Made by a program: the position numbers and the translations under genes | The notes under the pieces: generated by a model | Databases searched by the model: none | What the model saw: only the letters and a program-made list of their open reading frames with translations | What the model was told of the DNA's origin: nothing | DNA from: Eutypa lata | Taxonomy: Eukaryota; Ascomycota; Sordariomycetes; Xylariales; Diatrypaceae | Assembly: GCA_022661535.1 (NCBI GenBank) | Contig: JAKULF010000005.1 | Span: 2,170,001-2,234,000, forward strand | Direction: 5' to 3' | Length of the DNA: 64,000 bases | In this document: positions 1-10,817 of the stretch, piece by piece | How the letters are laid out: the number at the start of each line of letters is the position of its first letter | Position numbering within the stretch: position 1 is the first letter of the stretch

Positions 1-723
1 ATGAACCAACATCTCCGGGCGCTTTCAGAGCGGTTCTATATGCTTCTCCTACACCATCAAGCACTTTTCGATGCTTATTCTTTTACACTAACTAGAACTA
101 GCGGCTATTCCATCCCCGATCTATCCGAGGGGGACTCGCGACAGCAGCCAGTCCCGTACGACAACCATGGTTCCGTTATTGAATTAATGCAAGACTACTT
201 CGCGGCGTACAGCTCGGTACCCATTGACCTCGATTCGGACGACTCCAAGGGAGACGCGGGAGAGAAGGTCGTCACGAAACTCCAGGAATTCGTAGCGAAT
301 CGCGAGGGGAAGCTCTCCGCGACGTACGGGCAGATGCAGACTCTGTTCGAAGCGGCCGCTAAATCCAACCTGGGCAACGTCGAGATAGGCAGGGCCATTA
401 TTTCCCGGCGCATTGTTGCAGACGGCAGTTTAGGCCTCGATGTCCCGCGGAACTTCCATAGGGATGATGAGGCAGAGGAGGCGATTCGCCTTATGGAAGA
501 CGAGGTAGAAGTTGTTAGGGAGCGCTTCAGAAGCCTAGGCCAATCCGGGGCTGCTGAAGCCCCAGACTTCGTCTTGCAGGCTTACCTGAAGGCGCACAAG
601 CGCATTCCCGCCAAGAGCAGCAAGGAGGGATGCTTGGCCTCGGGGAAGTTTCACGTGGCATGTCCGGCCTGCCAGGCCTGCCCCGAGTTCACGGACTTTA
701 TCTCACGTTGGAGCGATGCTTAA
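1..723 (+). CDS. Unknown protein, possibly the 3' part of a gene beginning upstream
   Basis: The frame is open from the first base of the window to a TAA at 721-723 (240 codons). An ATG lies at base 1, but the gene may start further upstream, so this could be a C-terminal piece. I do not recognise the family. The translation is soluble and charged, with a predicted helical acidic stretch around residues 155-180 (many Glu/Asp/Arg) and a Cys-rich tail near residues 209-227 with a CPACQAC pattern. No signal peptide or membrane segment is seen. Codon use and G+C (about half) look coding, unlike the AT-rich flank after base 730. No intron is needed. Function is not assigned. Confidence 0.6.
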   Translation: MNQHLRALSERFYMLLLHHQALFDAYSFTLTRTSGYSIPDLSEGDSRQQPVPYDNHGSVIELMQDYFAAYSSVPIDLDSDDSKGDAGEKVVTKLQEFVANREGKLSATYGQMQTLFEAAAKSNLGNVEIGRAIISRRIVADGSLGLDVPRNFHRDDEAEEAIRLMEDEVEVVRERFRSLGQSGAAEAPDFVLQAYLKAHKRIPAKSSKEGCLASGKFHVACPACQACPEFTDFISRWSDA

Positions 724-2046
724 TAGCGCGTCGTGTACTAGTTGTATATCCATAGATTGGTTGGTTGGTTCTTCGGCAACGCTTGGCGTCATAAACTGTC
801 TATATAGACTTGTTGCTTCCTTCATGGAATACCCTCCGTAGATCTTTAATATGATGAGTGGTATCCTGCTATACTTCACCATGCGGTAGAGACAATACGT
901 ATCCTTGACTTTCATGCTACCCGTAAATTTGATGTCAACGGCGCTGTGCCCCTATACTAATCATGTTGCCGTGCACCTCCTGCCTGCCCTTACAGTAGTG
1001 GCTGGGCGTTCTCGAGGTTAGTTTGTGTCCACATCACTATGCCTTAGGATAAGTAAGTTCTATAACTTTACTTGATTAAGTAATTCAAATGAAGGGCCTA
1101 TCTGATGTCTATGGTAGTCAGTTGATAATGGCAGGTGGTGATAGGAGACGTATTAGCCGATGGCAGACTTAAGCAAGCCTTAAGCAAGCCTTTTATACCG
1201 GCAGATGCCTAACATATAGAAGTGAATCGAGGCGTTATCCCAGTACCAAAACACTGTTGGAAGGCTACCTAGTCAGGGGGCTTGCTACGTAGTTTCCGTT
1301 GAACACCTAACCCCCCCGTCTCCTCACTACTTAGCTATACATGTATACTATGACCGCGATCACGCGACATCATGGAAAGCAATAGCAACAGCAGCTATTA
1401 TCATAACACGCCGCCCGTCACGCCGAGACCATACACTGAAGATCCGTTCACGGCACATGCCGCCATAACCGGTGCACCAGCGCTCGTGACGCGGTTCTCC
1501 CCGCCCGCGCCGTGCTCCTGGATCGAGAATTGGGTAACAGTCACACAGGTCGAGAAACTACGTGGAACTGGACATCCTTGAAAACCCAGCAGCCCAGCAA
1601 GTAGCCTAAATACCCGGAAAATAATGCGACGTTGGATTTATTACATAAGACCATCTGTAGAAACAAAGATATATTGAAGAGGCATTATGCGGGATCTTTC
1701 CTGAGCGTACCATATACAGGAGTGTCCTTTCGCAGACATCACATGCAAAGCAAGCAGCAAACTCGCCACTGAATATCAGTAAGTTCAGACACCAAACGAT
1801 GAACCCGGAACGCCAGCTTATAACATCAACCAGGGAAAGCGCACTTCTTAAAATCAAAAATCAAAATGATCATGCTAGTATCTATTCCTACAAGGTCCGA
1901 GAACGCCACAACTCCTTCTATGCCTTACGCCGCTCATTTCAGCACCACCAAAAACTTCGAGACTTGACCAAAAGACGCGCAAGGAAGATGCAAGGGGAAG
2001 ATGGACGATTGGATGTCTTTCTCTTCGCGGATGACAGACAAAGCGA
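724..2046. other. Intergenic, mostly featureless
   Basis: Moderately AT-rich spacer. The only coding-like stretch is the 69-codon frame at 1375-1581, listed separately. No repeat, RNA gene or clear promoter element was recognised. Other short frames here have no domain or compositional support. Confidence 0.5.
1372..1581 (+). CDS. Possible small ORF or first exon of an unrecognised gene
   Basis: An ATG at 1372 opens 69 codons ending in TGA at 1579-1581. The translation begins with a Ser/Asn-rich stretch, then a Pro/Thr-rich stretch, then a segment with PPAPCSW and ENWVTVTQ. That composition resembles Ser/Thr/Pro-rich extracellular parts of fungal surface proteins, but the match is only in composition. 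The local G+C is higher than in the flanks, which is why it is mentioned. No signal peptide is visible, and I could not find a convincing downstream exon before the MARVEL-like gene, which runs the other way. It may be a relic. Low certainty. Confidence 0.2.
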   Translation: MESNSNSSYYHNTPPVTPRPYTEDPFTAHAAITGAPALVTRFSPPAPCSWIENWVTVTQVEKLRGTGHP

Positions 2047-2832
2047 TTACACCCTTGCGGCCACCTTAGCAGCAACCTTAGCAGCAGCCTTGTTCTTGAG
2101 TGCGGAGCCGACCTTGGCGACGAGGGGGTTGCTGCCGACCTTCTCCTCGTAGGTGTCGAACGCAGGGCCGAACCGATCGTTGATCTTGTCGTGGGCGCCG
2201 GCCTCGAGGTCGCCGAGCTTGCCGGTGGCCTTGCCGGCGAAGAAGCGGCCGAAGCCCTTGCCCTTCTCGACGGTGTAGCCGTAGATGAAGCCGTAGGCGG
2301 CCGTGAGGAGCCAGAAGATGCAGTTCAGCAGGTCGAGCCACACGGCGGTCTTCATGGCCACAACGTTGACGTGGTCCCCGTCCTCGTCGTACTTGGCCTT
2401 GTCCTCGTCGCTCACGTGGAGGAACTTGCCGGCGAAGGTGCCGAACACGGCGATCCAGAGCACGAACAGCAGCAGGTCCCAGAAGAACAGCTTGTGCGTC
2501 TTCCAGAAGGGTATGGCAAAGACTATGGCTGTGATGCTCGAGACTGTCGCTACGAAGAGCGCGTAAACCCAGGCCGCAGCTTGGGCATTGCCATCTCTGT
2601 GGTCTGCTGCTACGCGAGCGCCGTAGAAGCCGCAGACGATCAGGGCGAAAATCAGCTGAACCCCTCGTCCGCCGAAGCGTAGCCACATCAGCGGGCTCGC
2701 GACGAACTTCTTGATCGACCCCTTGGCCATCGTCTTGGCGACGCCGACGCCCGCGTTGGTGAGGCCGTTTTTGCCGCTAGAGCCGCCATCGTTGGTGGTA
2801 TTGGGAGGAGGTGGATAAGTTGCTCCTTGCAT
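2047..2832 (-). CDS. MARVEL-like four-helix membrane protein
   Basis: A single exon of 261 aa on the minus strand, from ATG at 2832 to a stop at 2047-2049. After a Gly/Asn/Pro-rich N-terminal tail of about 45 residues come four hydrophobic segments (roughly residues 58-75, 88-108, 117-137 and 164-186). A short acidic loop with DEDKAKYDEDGD lies between the third and fourth, and a cytosolic-looking C-terminal tail of about 70 residues ends in Ala/Lys/Val repeats. This arrangement is that of fungal MARVEL-domain proteins, which sit in the plasma membrane or vesicles. The molecular role of these fungal members is not established. The high G+C and clean reading frame support it as a real gene. 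The assignment to MARVEL rests on topology and general resemblance, not on a catalytic motif. Confidence 0.8.
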   Translation of the reverse strand: MQGATYPPPPNTTNDGGSSGKNGLTNAGVGVAKTMAKGSIKKFVASPLMWLRFGGRGVQLIFALIVCGFYGARVAADHRDGNAQAAAWVYALFVATVSSITAIVFAIPFWKTHKLFFWDLLLFVLWIAVFGTFAGKFLHVSDEDKAKYDEDGDHVNVVAMKTAVWLDLLNCIFWLLTAAYGFIYGYTVEKGKGFGRFFAGKATGKLGDLEAGAHDKINDRFGPAFDTYEEKVGSNPLVAKVGSALKNKAAAKVAAKVAARV

Positions 2833-4061
2833 TTTTGCCTAAGAATGATAGGTATTATTTGGTGTGTTTGGTTGAGTTATTGGGTAGGGGGTTTTTTATT
2901 TAAGTTGTTGAACTGTTTGAGTAGTACCAGACTGCTACTGAGGAAATAGAAGAAATGAATGACTTTGAGTAACGATTAAAGAGGGTGTGGAGAAATGAAA
3001 CTTGATATTAAGGAAACTGAATATAACATTCGAGTGAATGAATCACAAATAGATAACTGAATCAGACCATCTCAAAAGTACTGTTATAGGAATGGGGAAT
3101 GCTGGTTAGAAATACTTGAATCACATAGACAAAGGGAAGAATGAGGGTGAGTAGGGGATCAAGGCCCACGTGAGGCAAACTACAAACGAGCGGTCTTTGT
3201 CCCTCGATGTTGAAACAAAGAGTTCTAATTCTGGACTTGCCATGGAGCTCTTCAACTGAAAGACCACTGTTGCTACTGATGACCCCTTGACGGGTGGTAG
3301 CATCATGGAATGGGATAAAGAGGTTTATTGGCTGGTAAGCCTCCTTACCGGGACGTTGACAGCTCAATTGGGCGCTAGCCAGTGTTATGATTGGCTATGA
3401 GAGCGCCTTATAGCGAAGCGCCGCCGCGAGACACCGCGAGCCGCCAGAATATCGCCTCTACTTACTCTAAGCGACCTGAACTTCCTATGATCCTAGTAAT
3501 CAAATTCTTTAAGAATATGTAATTTTCACGCAGACAAGAATTAGGTATATAGAGGCAAGCTTTCATAATTATATCAAAAATATCTAAATGCACAACTCTA
3601 GGTGTCGCGTGCATAAGTTCCTAAATAGGTAACCCGATGATGGCTGATGAATAATGTTGCTTGTACCTGAACTATGGCTGAAGAAGTGGCTAGGTGCATC
3701 TATCAGCCCACTTACCAAAGGCCATACGTCAGCGTCTGCTTTCGTGTTTCAACATCATTCACCTAAACCAAATACGCCTCATCTCATGATTCTACACTTC
3801 ACCATATATGTAGACGAACTTTCTTTCTCTGCATGAGATCATATACCTCTAGTTACTAACTGTGAGAATACAACTATTTTATATTTGACTAAACTCTGCC
3901 TACCCAAACCTACGGGATTCACTAGTTAATTAGCTCTACTGCGGGAGTCAACTACACTACAACCCTAACTACGCTAAAATCTCCCCTAATCAATCAACTA
4001 TCACCCCTATCATACCCGCCACACCACACCTAATACCTCCTTGACGTAACCATCCACCACC
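2833..4061. other. Intergenic between divergent MARVEL-like and LysM genes
   Basis: About 1.2 kb of AT-leaning sequence between two divergently transcribed genes, so it should hold both promoters. The last 100 bases before the LysM gene are pyrimidine/ACC-rich, as is common in fungal 5' leaders. Short frames at 3062-3367 and 3654-3836 have no protein-like features. Nothing else was recognised. Confidence 0.5.
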
Positions 4062-4616
4062 ATGGGTCGCTGGTCTCGATACGATACCGACGAGGAGCGT
4101 CTGCCCGAGGGCATGAAGCGCATCGGCTACGATGCCGACACTGAGACCTACTCGTACCGAGACGCCGACGGCAGCATCTGGGAGGGAGCACCCGGCAACC
4201 AATATGGCCACCTGACCCGAGTTTCCGGTCCGCCCACTTCCTCGGCGCCGCCCGATTACGACGACGATGACAACGAAGAAGTCTCGGTGCGAATGCCTCT
4301 ATCATACGACAATAGTAACGACTATACCCAGAAGCCGTCCTGGCGCCACGAGATGATGCCCCTGCTCAACTTCCTCGTCCTCATCGGTCTGTTCCTCATC
4401 GCCGTCTTCTGGTTCCTCGGAAGCAGCGGATCCAAACATCCCGAACCGGCTGCCTGTAGCGACCAGACCGTTCCGCATAAGATCGTGACCGGCGACACGT
4501 GCTGGTCGATCGCCGAGGCAAATCATTTGTCTGTCGATAGTCTATTGCAGGAAAATGAAGGTCTCAATTGCGATGCTTTGTCTATTGGGGGGACCGTCTG
4601 CGTCCCCAAGACCTAA
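4062..4616 (+). CDS. Membrane-anchored LysM-domain protein
   Basis: A single exon of 184 aa with a strong start context (CCACCATGG). An acidic, Tyr/Asp-rich N-terminal part of about 95 residues is followed by one membrane segment (about residues 98-120, LLNFLVLIGLFLIAVFWFL). The C-terminal LysM domain (about residues 137-184) has HKIVTGDTCWSIAEAN and ends in GGTVCVPKT. LysM domains bind N-acetylglucosamine polymers such as chitin. With the hydrophobic segment internal and no N-terminal signal peptide, a type II topology with LysM outside (cell wall or lumen) is likely, but this is inference. The three Cys in or near the LysM (CSDQ, DTCW, LNCDA) plus VCVP could form disulfides. Fungal LysM effectors are normally secreted, so this anchored form is more likely a cell-wall or ER protein than an effector. 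Confidence 0.82.
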   Translation: MGRWSRYDTDEERLPEGMKRIGYDADTETYSYRDADGSIWEGAPGNQYGHLTRVSGPPTSSAPPDYDDDDNEEVSVRMPLSYDNSNDYTQKPSWRHEMMPLLNFLVLIGLFLIAVFWFLGSSGSKHPEPAACSDQTVPHKIVTGDTCWSIAEANHLSVDSLLQENEGLNCDALSIGGTVCVPKT

Positions 4617-7600
4617 CTTACGCGACTCGGCGGCTACATGCAGAAGATACTTTACAAGATGTGATCTTCAAGAGTCCTTTATAGTGCTGTGTCAAAATTG
4701 GATATATGATAAGAGGCGAATAGAGGCTGCATTGCCTGCCTTATGCCGTGTGTTTTAGTCGTTTGTGAGATATCAATAGGTTGGGTTTATCGGAAAGCCA
4801 GGGCCGGCTTCGAAGGGATCATTATAGATTAAAAACAAACAAACAAACAAACAAACAAACATAAATAAGGGTAGATTGAGCTGGACCTCATACCCCTGAA
4901 GCGAATGGGGATTTCGCTCTCTACGGATCATCTTGCGGGCCATACCATCCTGATAATGGAGTATATTCTAGGAATCTAGACGAGGAGCCGTCATGTGTAT
5001 CTATGACCTTGCCGCTGAAGTGGACAATCCCGTTGAAAGATTTATGCTATTAATGGTGGTCAAGCGCAGGATATGTAAGCAACCGGAGAAACACACCATC
5101 TCTACTCCAGAGGACCGCATAAGGACTATCTGGGAGGTAGTGTTAGTGGAATTATAGTTCTACATGCTAGAAGTTAGTTCAACAGGCTATTAGTGGAATC
5201 GTCTAAAAGGAGTCTCCTATAGCTCCAGCTTCCTGCTACCAAACACGGCTGCGAATAACACAAGTTAGGACCCCTGATGTTACCACTTCATAGAATTATC
5301 TAAAGTGAAATCAATACTAATCGTGTTCATACATCCCAGGATGTACTTTTCAAAATACACTTGCCCTTATCTCCTTAACTATATCACTAGATCACAACTA
5401 CGATATCACCTTGTCTCAGAGTAAGTCCACAACTGCCGCTCAAGCAATCAGACCAACTGCCCACCTACAGTAGCTCTCTACACCACACCTTCTCAACACT
5501 CAGGCGGCATAACAGAAGGTCACCCGTCATGAACCACGAGAATGAGCCCGTTGTAATAAGATTCTGCTAGACTAACTCAATATAGCACGCTGCCTTCCAT
5601 TTCTCCGCCTCTAATCAACCACCTGGAGGAAATAAAGCGCGGGTCACCATGGCTGCCTTGGCCCGGGTCTCTTGAAGCGAACATTCCCTGAGCAAGCTCG
5701 TAAAGACGATCCACTTCTGGACAGGAAGCACGCTCCTCCCTCCCTCCCTCCTCCATTCAGAGCACTGCCGCCGCCAAAACTGCAACCCAGCACGTCCTCA
5801 CCCCCGGCATCGAGACCCTCAAGGAACGCTAGCATCGTAAAGAAAGCCTCCGTGAGTCGAACATCTGCGTGAAGTCCACCATCGGGACGTCGTCGAATAG
5901 CGTGCGACATAGTTCGCAGATCGACGACGAAGAGCCCCCCCCCCCCCAAATCTCCTCACATGGACGTCGTATTTTCTGCGTAGGTTCTATGAAACCCGAG
6001 TTCGCCTCCAGTCAGTTAATATAGCCAGATTCCTGGAGGGGTAGCATCCACGGCGGTTTGGATGGGGGCCTTCCATGAGACGCGTGCTCCGGAACCGGTC
6101 TCCGGCGCCCGATGATGTATATACCTTCTTTGCGCCGGCGCTAGCTAGGTCTTTAGCTATCATTAAGCCGAATCTTTGTGGGTCTCGTCATTTCTCTAAT
6201 TACGAGTTGGTAGTTATGTCTGAGGCTTGGCGTTCCCGCCATCCGTTACCACTGCCACCATTCCGCCTACGCGGAATAGGCTTGACCTATTCATTACAGC
6301 AGCGACGTATCTGATATCTTGAAGTCAAATTTTGTTCTTAAAGTGCAAGTCAGGAGATCTTGTTTACTTACGAGCGAGCAAGCAGCAGGGAGCACAAGAC
6401 GCCGGTGGTTAACAGCAATAGACGAGTCTAGATAATTTCGTGGGGTTCCCGAATCCCAGAGAAGTCTCACGTATACCGAGCCATGACCGTCGTTTTTGCG
6501 CCGACTAAGATTAGCCCTGCAAATGAGCAAGTGGCTTAGGATGTCCCATTGGGTTCCATTAGAAGCCTTAGTTTGATGAAATCGTAATGGTTCATGACTT
6601 TACCAATCGCCAGGCCGACTGAGCCTACAACGAGAAGGCTGAAAGGGGCAAAGGAAATAGCACGGGTCTGAACGAACCGCGTAGTTAATCGCATGCTGTA
6701 GTCTTTTCTACATACTAACTATATCTGTGTCGAAAACTATAGAGATAGGATGAAGTTTGCGCTTTCCTTACGCTAATGGTTTCTTGCTCCTGTAAATGGG
6801 GTGCTCGTGACCTACCTCTAGCTCATCTTGCGAGCTATCCATATATGCGTTTTCTCAGGGTACGTGTCGCTTAGCCAAGTTTGAAAGGCTTTCGCCGCTT
6901 CTTGCTTCGTTAAGCCACCTGTTGGTTCCATCCTTGATCCTATCGGGGGACCATGTGCAAAGAATGGACATAGGGACATTTTATCGAAGAAAAGTACGAA
7001 GACTGGTTCTGAGTGAGGCCACGGCAAGGGCGGTGTGGTAACGACTAATAAGTACTTACTCAAACACCGAGGACTATTGACTATATTGATTGAGCGATTG
7101 GTCTAGAGCGTCGAGGGTGATGTAATTACCTGGTAAATGAGTATCTTAGAGAAAACATCTTCCACCGCAGGTCTCCGGAGACACGATCACGTCAGACAAT
7201 GAAGGCTTTTTGCAAAAATTTATATTTGCTAATACTTACAACTGTAACAATAGCACAACTACCATAGGGGCAGGATGGAAGGCAATGCAACAAAGTCCAC
7301 GCTGTGGCACCAATTTATCGCCCGCGGCAACGGCAATCCATCCGCGAAGACTTTCTTATTTACTGCAATCCATTAACAATCGCGTCGAAATAATATCCAT
7401 CGCTACACTTCATATACATATGCGTACGGAAGTAGTTTGGAACTAGGTGGAAGCACCTCTATATCATGCCAAGGCTTGACTGGGTACTTAAGTCTATAAT
7501 TTTCCACCACTCATATTTCTCAATCCCGATTAAGCTGGTAGGATTCAGTTAAAAGAGACCCAGCTCATCGGGCTAAAACCACCCGTAGGTCGTTGTGTGT

Positions 7601-7677
7601 ATTAATACTTCGGACTCATCATACTGAAGAAACCCCTCCGTTGTTGCTTTAGCAGGAAGGGCCGTACAGGATCAAAG
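4617..7677. other. Three-kilobase gene-poor stretch
   Basis: No confident gene. It contains an (AAAC)n microsatellite at about 4831-4861 and a run of 13 C at 5935-5947. A G+C-richer island lies at about 5640-5950, with overlapping ORFs on both strands (66 codons plus, 101 codons minus); these have low-complexity Pro/Gly/Arg-rich translations and no recognisable domain. The rest is AT-leaning spacer with frequent stops. The island could be a decayed or multi-exon gene that I cannot resolve. Confidence 0.45.
4831..4861. repeat. (AAAC)n microsatellite
   Basis: About seven tandem AAAC units in the 3' flank of the LysM gene. A simple sequence repeat, probably length-variable between strains. Confidence 0.9.
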
Positions 7678-8354
7678 ATGTCTCTCGACGACCATTCGAA
7701 AGCGCTCGCAGAGTCGCTAGCAAGAGCGAACCTTACGCCAGGACCCGCAGAGGGAATCATCCCAGAGGACTTCAAGCCAACAACGAAACTCCGGGTCTCC
7801 TTCGGGGGCAAAGCCGTGGATTTGGGCAATTTCTTTCGCGCCAGCGAATGCAAGCAGCCGCCCAGCATTTCCTTCAACGCCGAGGAGGCAGACGGATCCG
7901 CAAACGCTTCGTACCTGTTCATCCTGACGGACCCGGATGCCCCTACGCCGGATGACCCTAAGTTTGCCTTCTGGCGGCATTGGGTAGTCGGGGGTCTGAA
8001 GGCCACGAGTGGCGGAGAGGATGCGGTGGCGGCGGCGGCGGCGACGTCGGCGAAGCCGGCGTTGACGGAATATCTTGGACCGGGACCGAAAGATGAGTAT
8101 GTCGTAGTTCATAATGTACATAACTTGGACTATCTAAAGCTAATTACATGATATCTCGCAGTTCGAAACCTCACCGTTACCTATTCCTGCTCTTTAGGGA
8201 GCCTGCCGGACTTGCTCTATCTAAGGAAGAGGTCGGCGGGGAGGAATTCGTCCAGAGGCGGTCCTTTAAACCCGCAGAGTTTGCAAGAAAACATGGCCTG
8301 GACCTGGTAGCGGTTAACTGGATGACATGCGCTGGTGATGGGTGGGTGGAATGA
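7678..8354 (+). CDS. PEBP (phosphatidylethanolamine-binding) family protein
   Basis: Two exons, 7678-8096 and 8162-8354, with a 65-base intron (GTATGT...CTCGCAG, branch-like GCTAAT) give 203 aa. The splice restores the family signature: GPGPKD at the exon 1 end joins SKPHRYLFLLF in exon 2. Upstream is the ligand-site motif DPDAPTPDDP (residues 85-94) followed by FWRHW (about 98-102). These are the two conserved blocks of PEBP/RKIP/TFS1-type proteins. Family members bind anionic lipid heads, and some inhibit carboxypeptidase Y or kinases; no specific role can be read here. An Ala-rich insertion (about residues 117-127) follows the HW block. There is no signal peptide, so a cytosolic location is likely. 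Confidence 0.9.
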
Positions 8355-8839
8355 TTGTATGATGAAAGTCAGAAACTATTCCGTATGTGTTTTAGAATAA
8401 GAATGGTATGTGAATAAAGGGATGGGTGAAGCTAGAGTGCATCTACGATTATTCAATATATAGTTTCAGTTCTACGTGTATTGTTCCGCTGATGTTAGAT
8501 CACCAGCATTTGGATGCCCAACTTGGGATTTCTCGAGTCGCACGTGCGTAACAGCAACGTAATAATCATAGTTAGTCATCTGGACTTCGCAATAGTCCAA
8601 CCTGCATGTGGTTCCCTTTGTTTAGGCCTTCGCCTGTTTGCATCCGAGCGTAATAATGTTATTATTCAGGTTTCTTTGTGTGAGTGAATTTGAACAGCAT
8701 TCTATGTTTTGACCTTTCCCCGTCAAAATGAAATGTTCACATTCCAATTCCTTATATTCAACGGATTTGGCAAGATGTGGACTGGAGCTATGGTTTCGTG
8801 GAAATTTGATTGCGATTTATGACATATTACACAACGAAT
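8355..8839. other. Intergenic spacer
   Basis: Spacer of about 480 bases between the PEBP gene and the zinc-cluster gene, both on the plus strand. It should contain the PEBP 3' end and the next promoter. No element was recognised. Confidence 0.4.
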
Positions 8840-9742
8840 ATGGCAACTGTCCAGACAAGCAACTACCTTCCGGACATTCAGCATCTCCTGGACATTCAAG
8901 GGGACGATGGGGCCGTCGCCCTAGAGGTTATATGTGCTTCTTGTCATGAAAGTAAGCTGGATGTTTCAAGAAGCGCTAGGTGCGTACCCCTTGACCCCGA
9001 CCTTGATGTAGCAGCTCTCGAATTCTTTGACGAAACTCACACTTACATTCCTAGATACCAGAAGCTCGGAATTGAGCGCACCGTCGCGTTTCCCTGTGGC
9101 CATGTCCTCGGCGACCGATGCGTGGCTCGCATGCTCATGGAAGACTCGCAGTGTGGGATATGTCCGAGCTGCGATTACAAGATGCACTACATACCTTGCG
9201 GACATTTGGTTGCACCCGCGCTAGTTCCCGTCCACGGCAACGAGCCCGTACGAGACAGGTTCCCATTGACGATCCCAGAGGGTGGGAAAGCAAAAGCTTG
9301 CAAGGAGTGCAGATGGAGGGCGGTCGTTTCGAAACTTCATTTCGCGCTGGCAGCCGACTGCGCCCTTTGCCGCCAGAGGGGGGAGGCCAAGATGCCGTAC
9401 AGCGAGACTGAGCACGAGGCTCACCGCAATGAGCACCTGTCATTCGGAGTCAAAGACGCCCTGGCTAGTATCATGCGGTTGATTTGGCCGGACTTCGTCA
9501 CGCGGGAGACAGATACTTCGGCAGATAAAGCCGTAGCGGATGCAGACCGACGACAAGCAACCCTCTCGGTCCTCTTTGCGATGGTGCTGTCGGAGTTGGA
9601 AGATACGGTGTGGTATCGGACTCCAACCAAACCTCTCTCTGCCGAGTACTCTGGGCGGCATCACGCGACCGTTTCCTCTATTGAACATACCTTGCTAGGT
9701 TGGCTCATGGAGTTGCGCGATGACTCACGGCGGGCTTGGTGA
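8840..9742 (+). CDS. Cys/His-rich zinc-binding (RING-like) protein
   Basis: A single exon of 300 aa from the ATG at 8840, which has A at -3 and G at +4. An in-frame ATG at 8819 has a poorer context and would add seven residues. The N-terminal half carries zinc-ligand pairs: CASC (about residues 32-35), FPCGHVLGDRC (about 83-93), CGICPSC (about 104-110), IPCGH (about 117-121), CKEC (about 153-156) and CALC (about 173-176). The CxxC...CGH...C...CxxC order is reminiscent of a RING finger, but the spacing between the first and second pairs is long and there are extra pairs. It is therefore an atypical or double zinc module. The C-terminal third is helical with no motif. If it is a true RING, the role would be ubiquitin ligation; that is inference only. 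Not recognised as a named gene. Confidence 0.68.
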   Translation: MATVQTSNYLPDIQHLLDIQGDDGAVALEVICASCHESKLDVSRSARCVPLDPDLDVAALEFFDETHTYIPRYQKLGIERTVAFPCGHVLGDRCVARMLMEDSQCGICPSCDYKMHYIPCGHLVAPALVPVHGNEPVRDRFPLTIPEGGKAKACKECRWRAVVSKLHFALAADCALCRQRGEAKMPYSETEHEAHRNEHLSFGVKDALASIMRLIWPDFVTRETDTSADKAVADADRRQATLSVLFAMVLSELEDTVWYRTPTKPLSAEYSGRHHATVSSIEHTLLGWLMELRDDSRRAW

Positions 9743-10817
9743 TTGGCGCTTTTTCATTTTCGGCTTGGAGAATCATTCGTTGTGTGGGATCGAGTAGAAG
9801 GCATTGAAAATTCCCTGTTCCGAAAGAAGATTCACTAGTTATTATATTAACGGCGACTATTATAATTATGAGTCATCACATGTTGTCGGTTCTTACTATG
9901 CATGTCAAGTCATCGAGGTTGAGGGTGGCACAGGCAGCAGCAGTGTGTTGTGTGCCAAGTAATAATTCTATCAATATTACTTACCTAGGTATAATATGGG
10001 TGTATTATTAATAGATTAAGAGCGAGTGATAAGGATTGGATGCCAACATCATTTTGCCCAGCCTCAACCCAAATCATACATCAGAACATACAAGGCTATG
10101 ATCATACAAGTGTTGCTATATATAAAACTACCATCAGCTTGACGTTTTGGTTGCATTCGACTAGATTATTGGCTAGGGGCTTCTCTAAAAGGCAGGAACG
10201 TGGGATGGAGGCGATGCAACGAGCGCGTAGTTAATTACCTACGCCCCTTGGAAGGAACAACACATTGCTTCACCTCTCATCCTAACTTGATAAAACATGG
10301 TGTTGGCTAGAATCCCTGACCAGTAAATCCTTCCAAAACATTGCCGTCACTCAAGCTCAGACAAACTGCAGCGGAAACCGTGTAACTGTGTCACAGCCTC
10401 GCTAACTGTTTGAAGTGGTTGGATTGGGGGCCAAAACCTTCTTACGGTGATAGGTAATGCTTTTTACTGGTTGAGTACTACGCTGTGCCGCATTTCCTAC
10501 ATGATATTTGACCGTACCTATTAGATAGTAGTAGCAATGCCTGCCCGCCTGCCCGTCTGCCTTCTGCCTGCCTGCATACATTATTTTGGGTAGATAAGTT
10601 GGGCACCTTTGTCCTCTTCCCCGGAAAATTCTGGTTCCTTGGAACTATCTTTTTGTTATTATTCCGAGACTCCAAAAACGAATCGCTCTGATACCGACTG
10701 TTCGATATCGACTCACATTATTTTAAGCTATCACCCATTGGGCCGTTACATACTTGACTATAGTCCATTTATACTTCTAAATCATCATTAGGAAAGTCAT
10801 TGAAACCATAATTCATC
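9743..10817. other. Intergenic, nothing recognised
   Basis: About 1.1 kb of AT-leaning spacer. A short repeated TGCC/CTGCC tract occurs near 10535-10575. The frames present are short and without features. Confidence 0.45.

Noticed and set aside
2078..2686. 202-codon minus-strand frame and a 163-codon plus-strand frame inside the MARVEL-like gene
   Set aside because: Both overlap the real gene in other frames; their Arg/Gly/Glu-rich translations are those of G+C-rich shadow frames.
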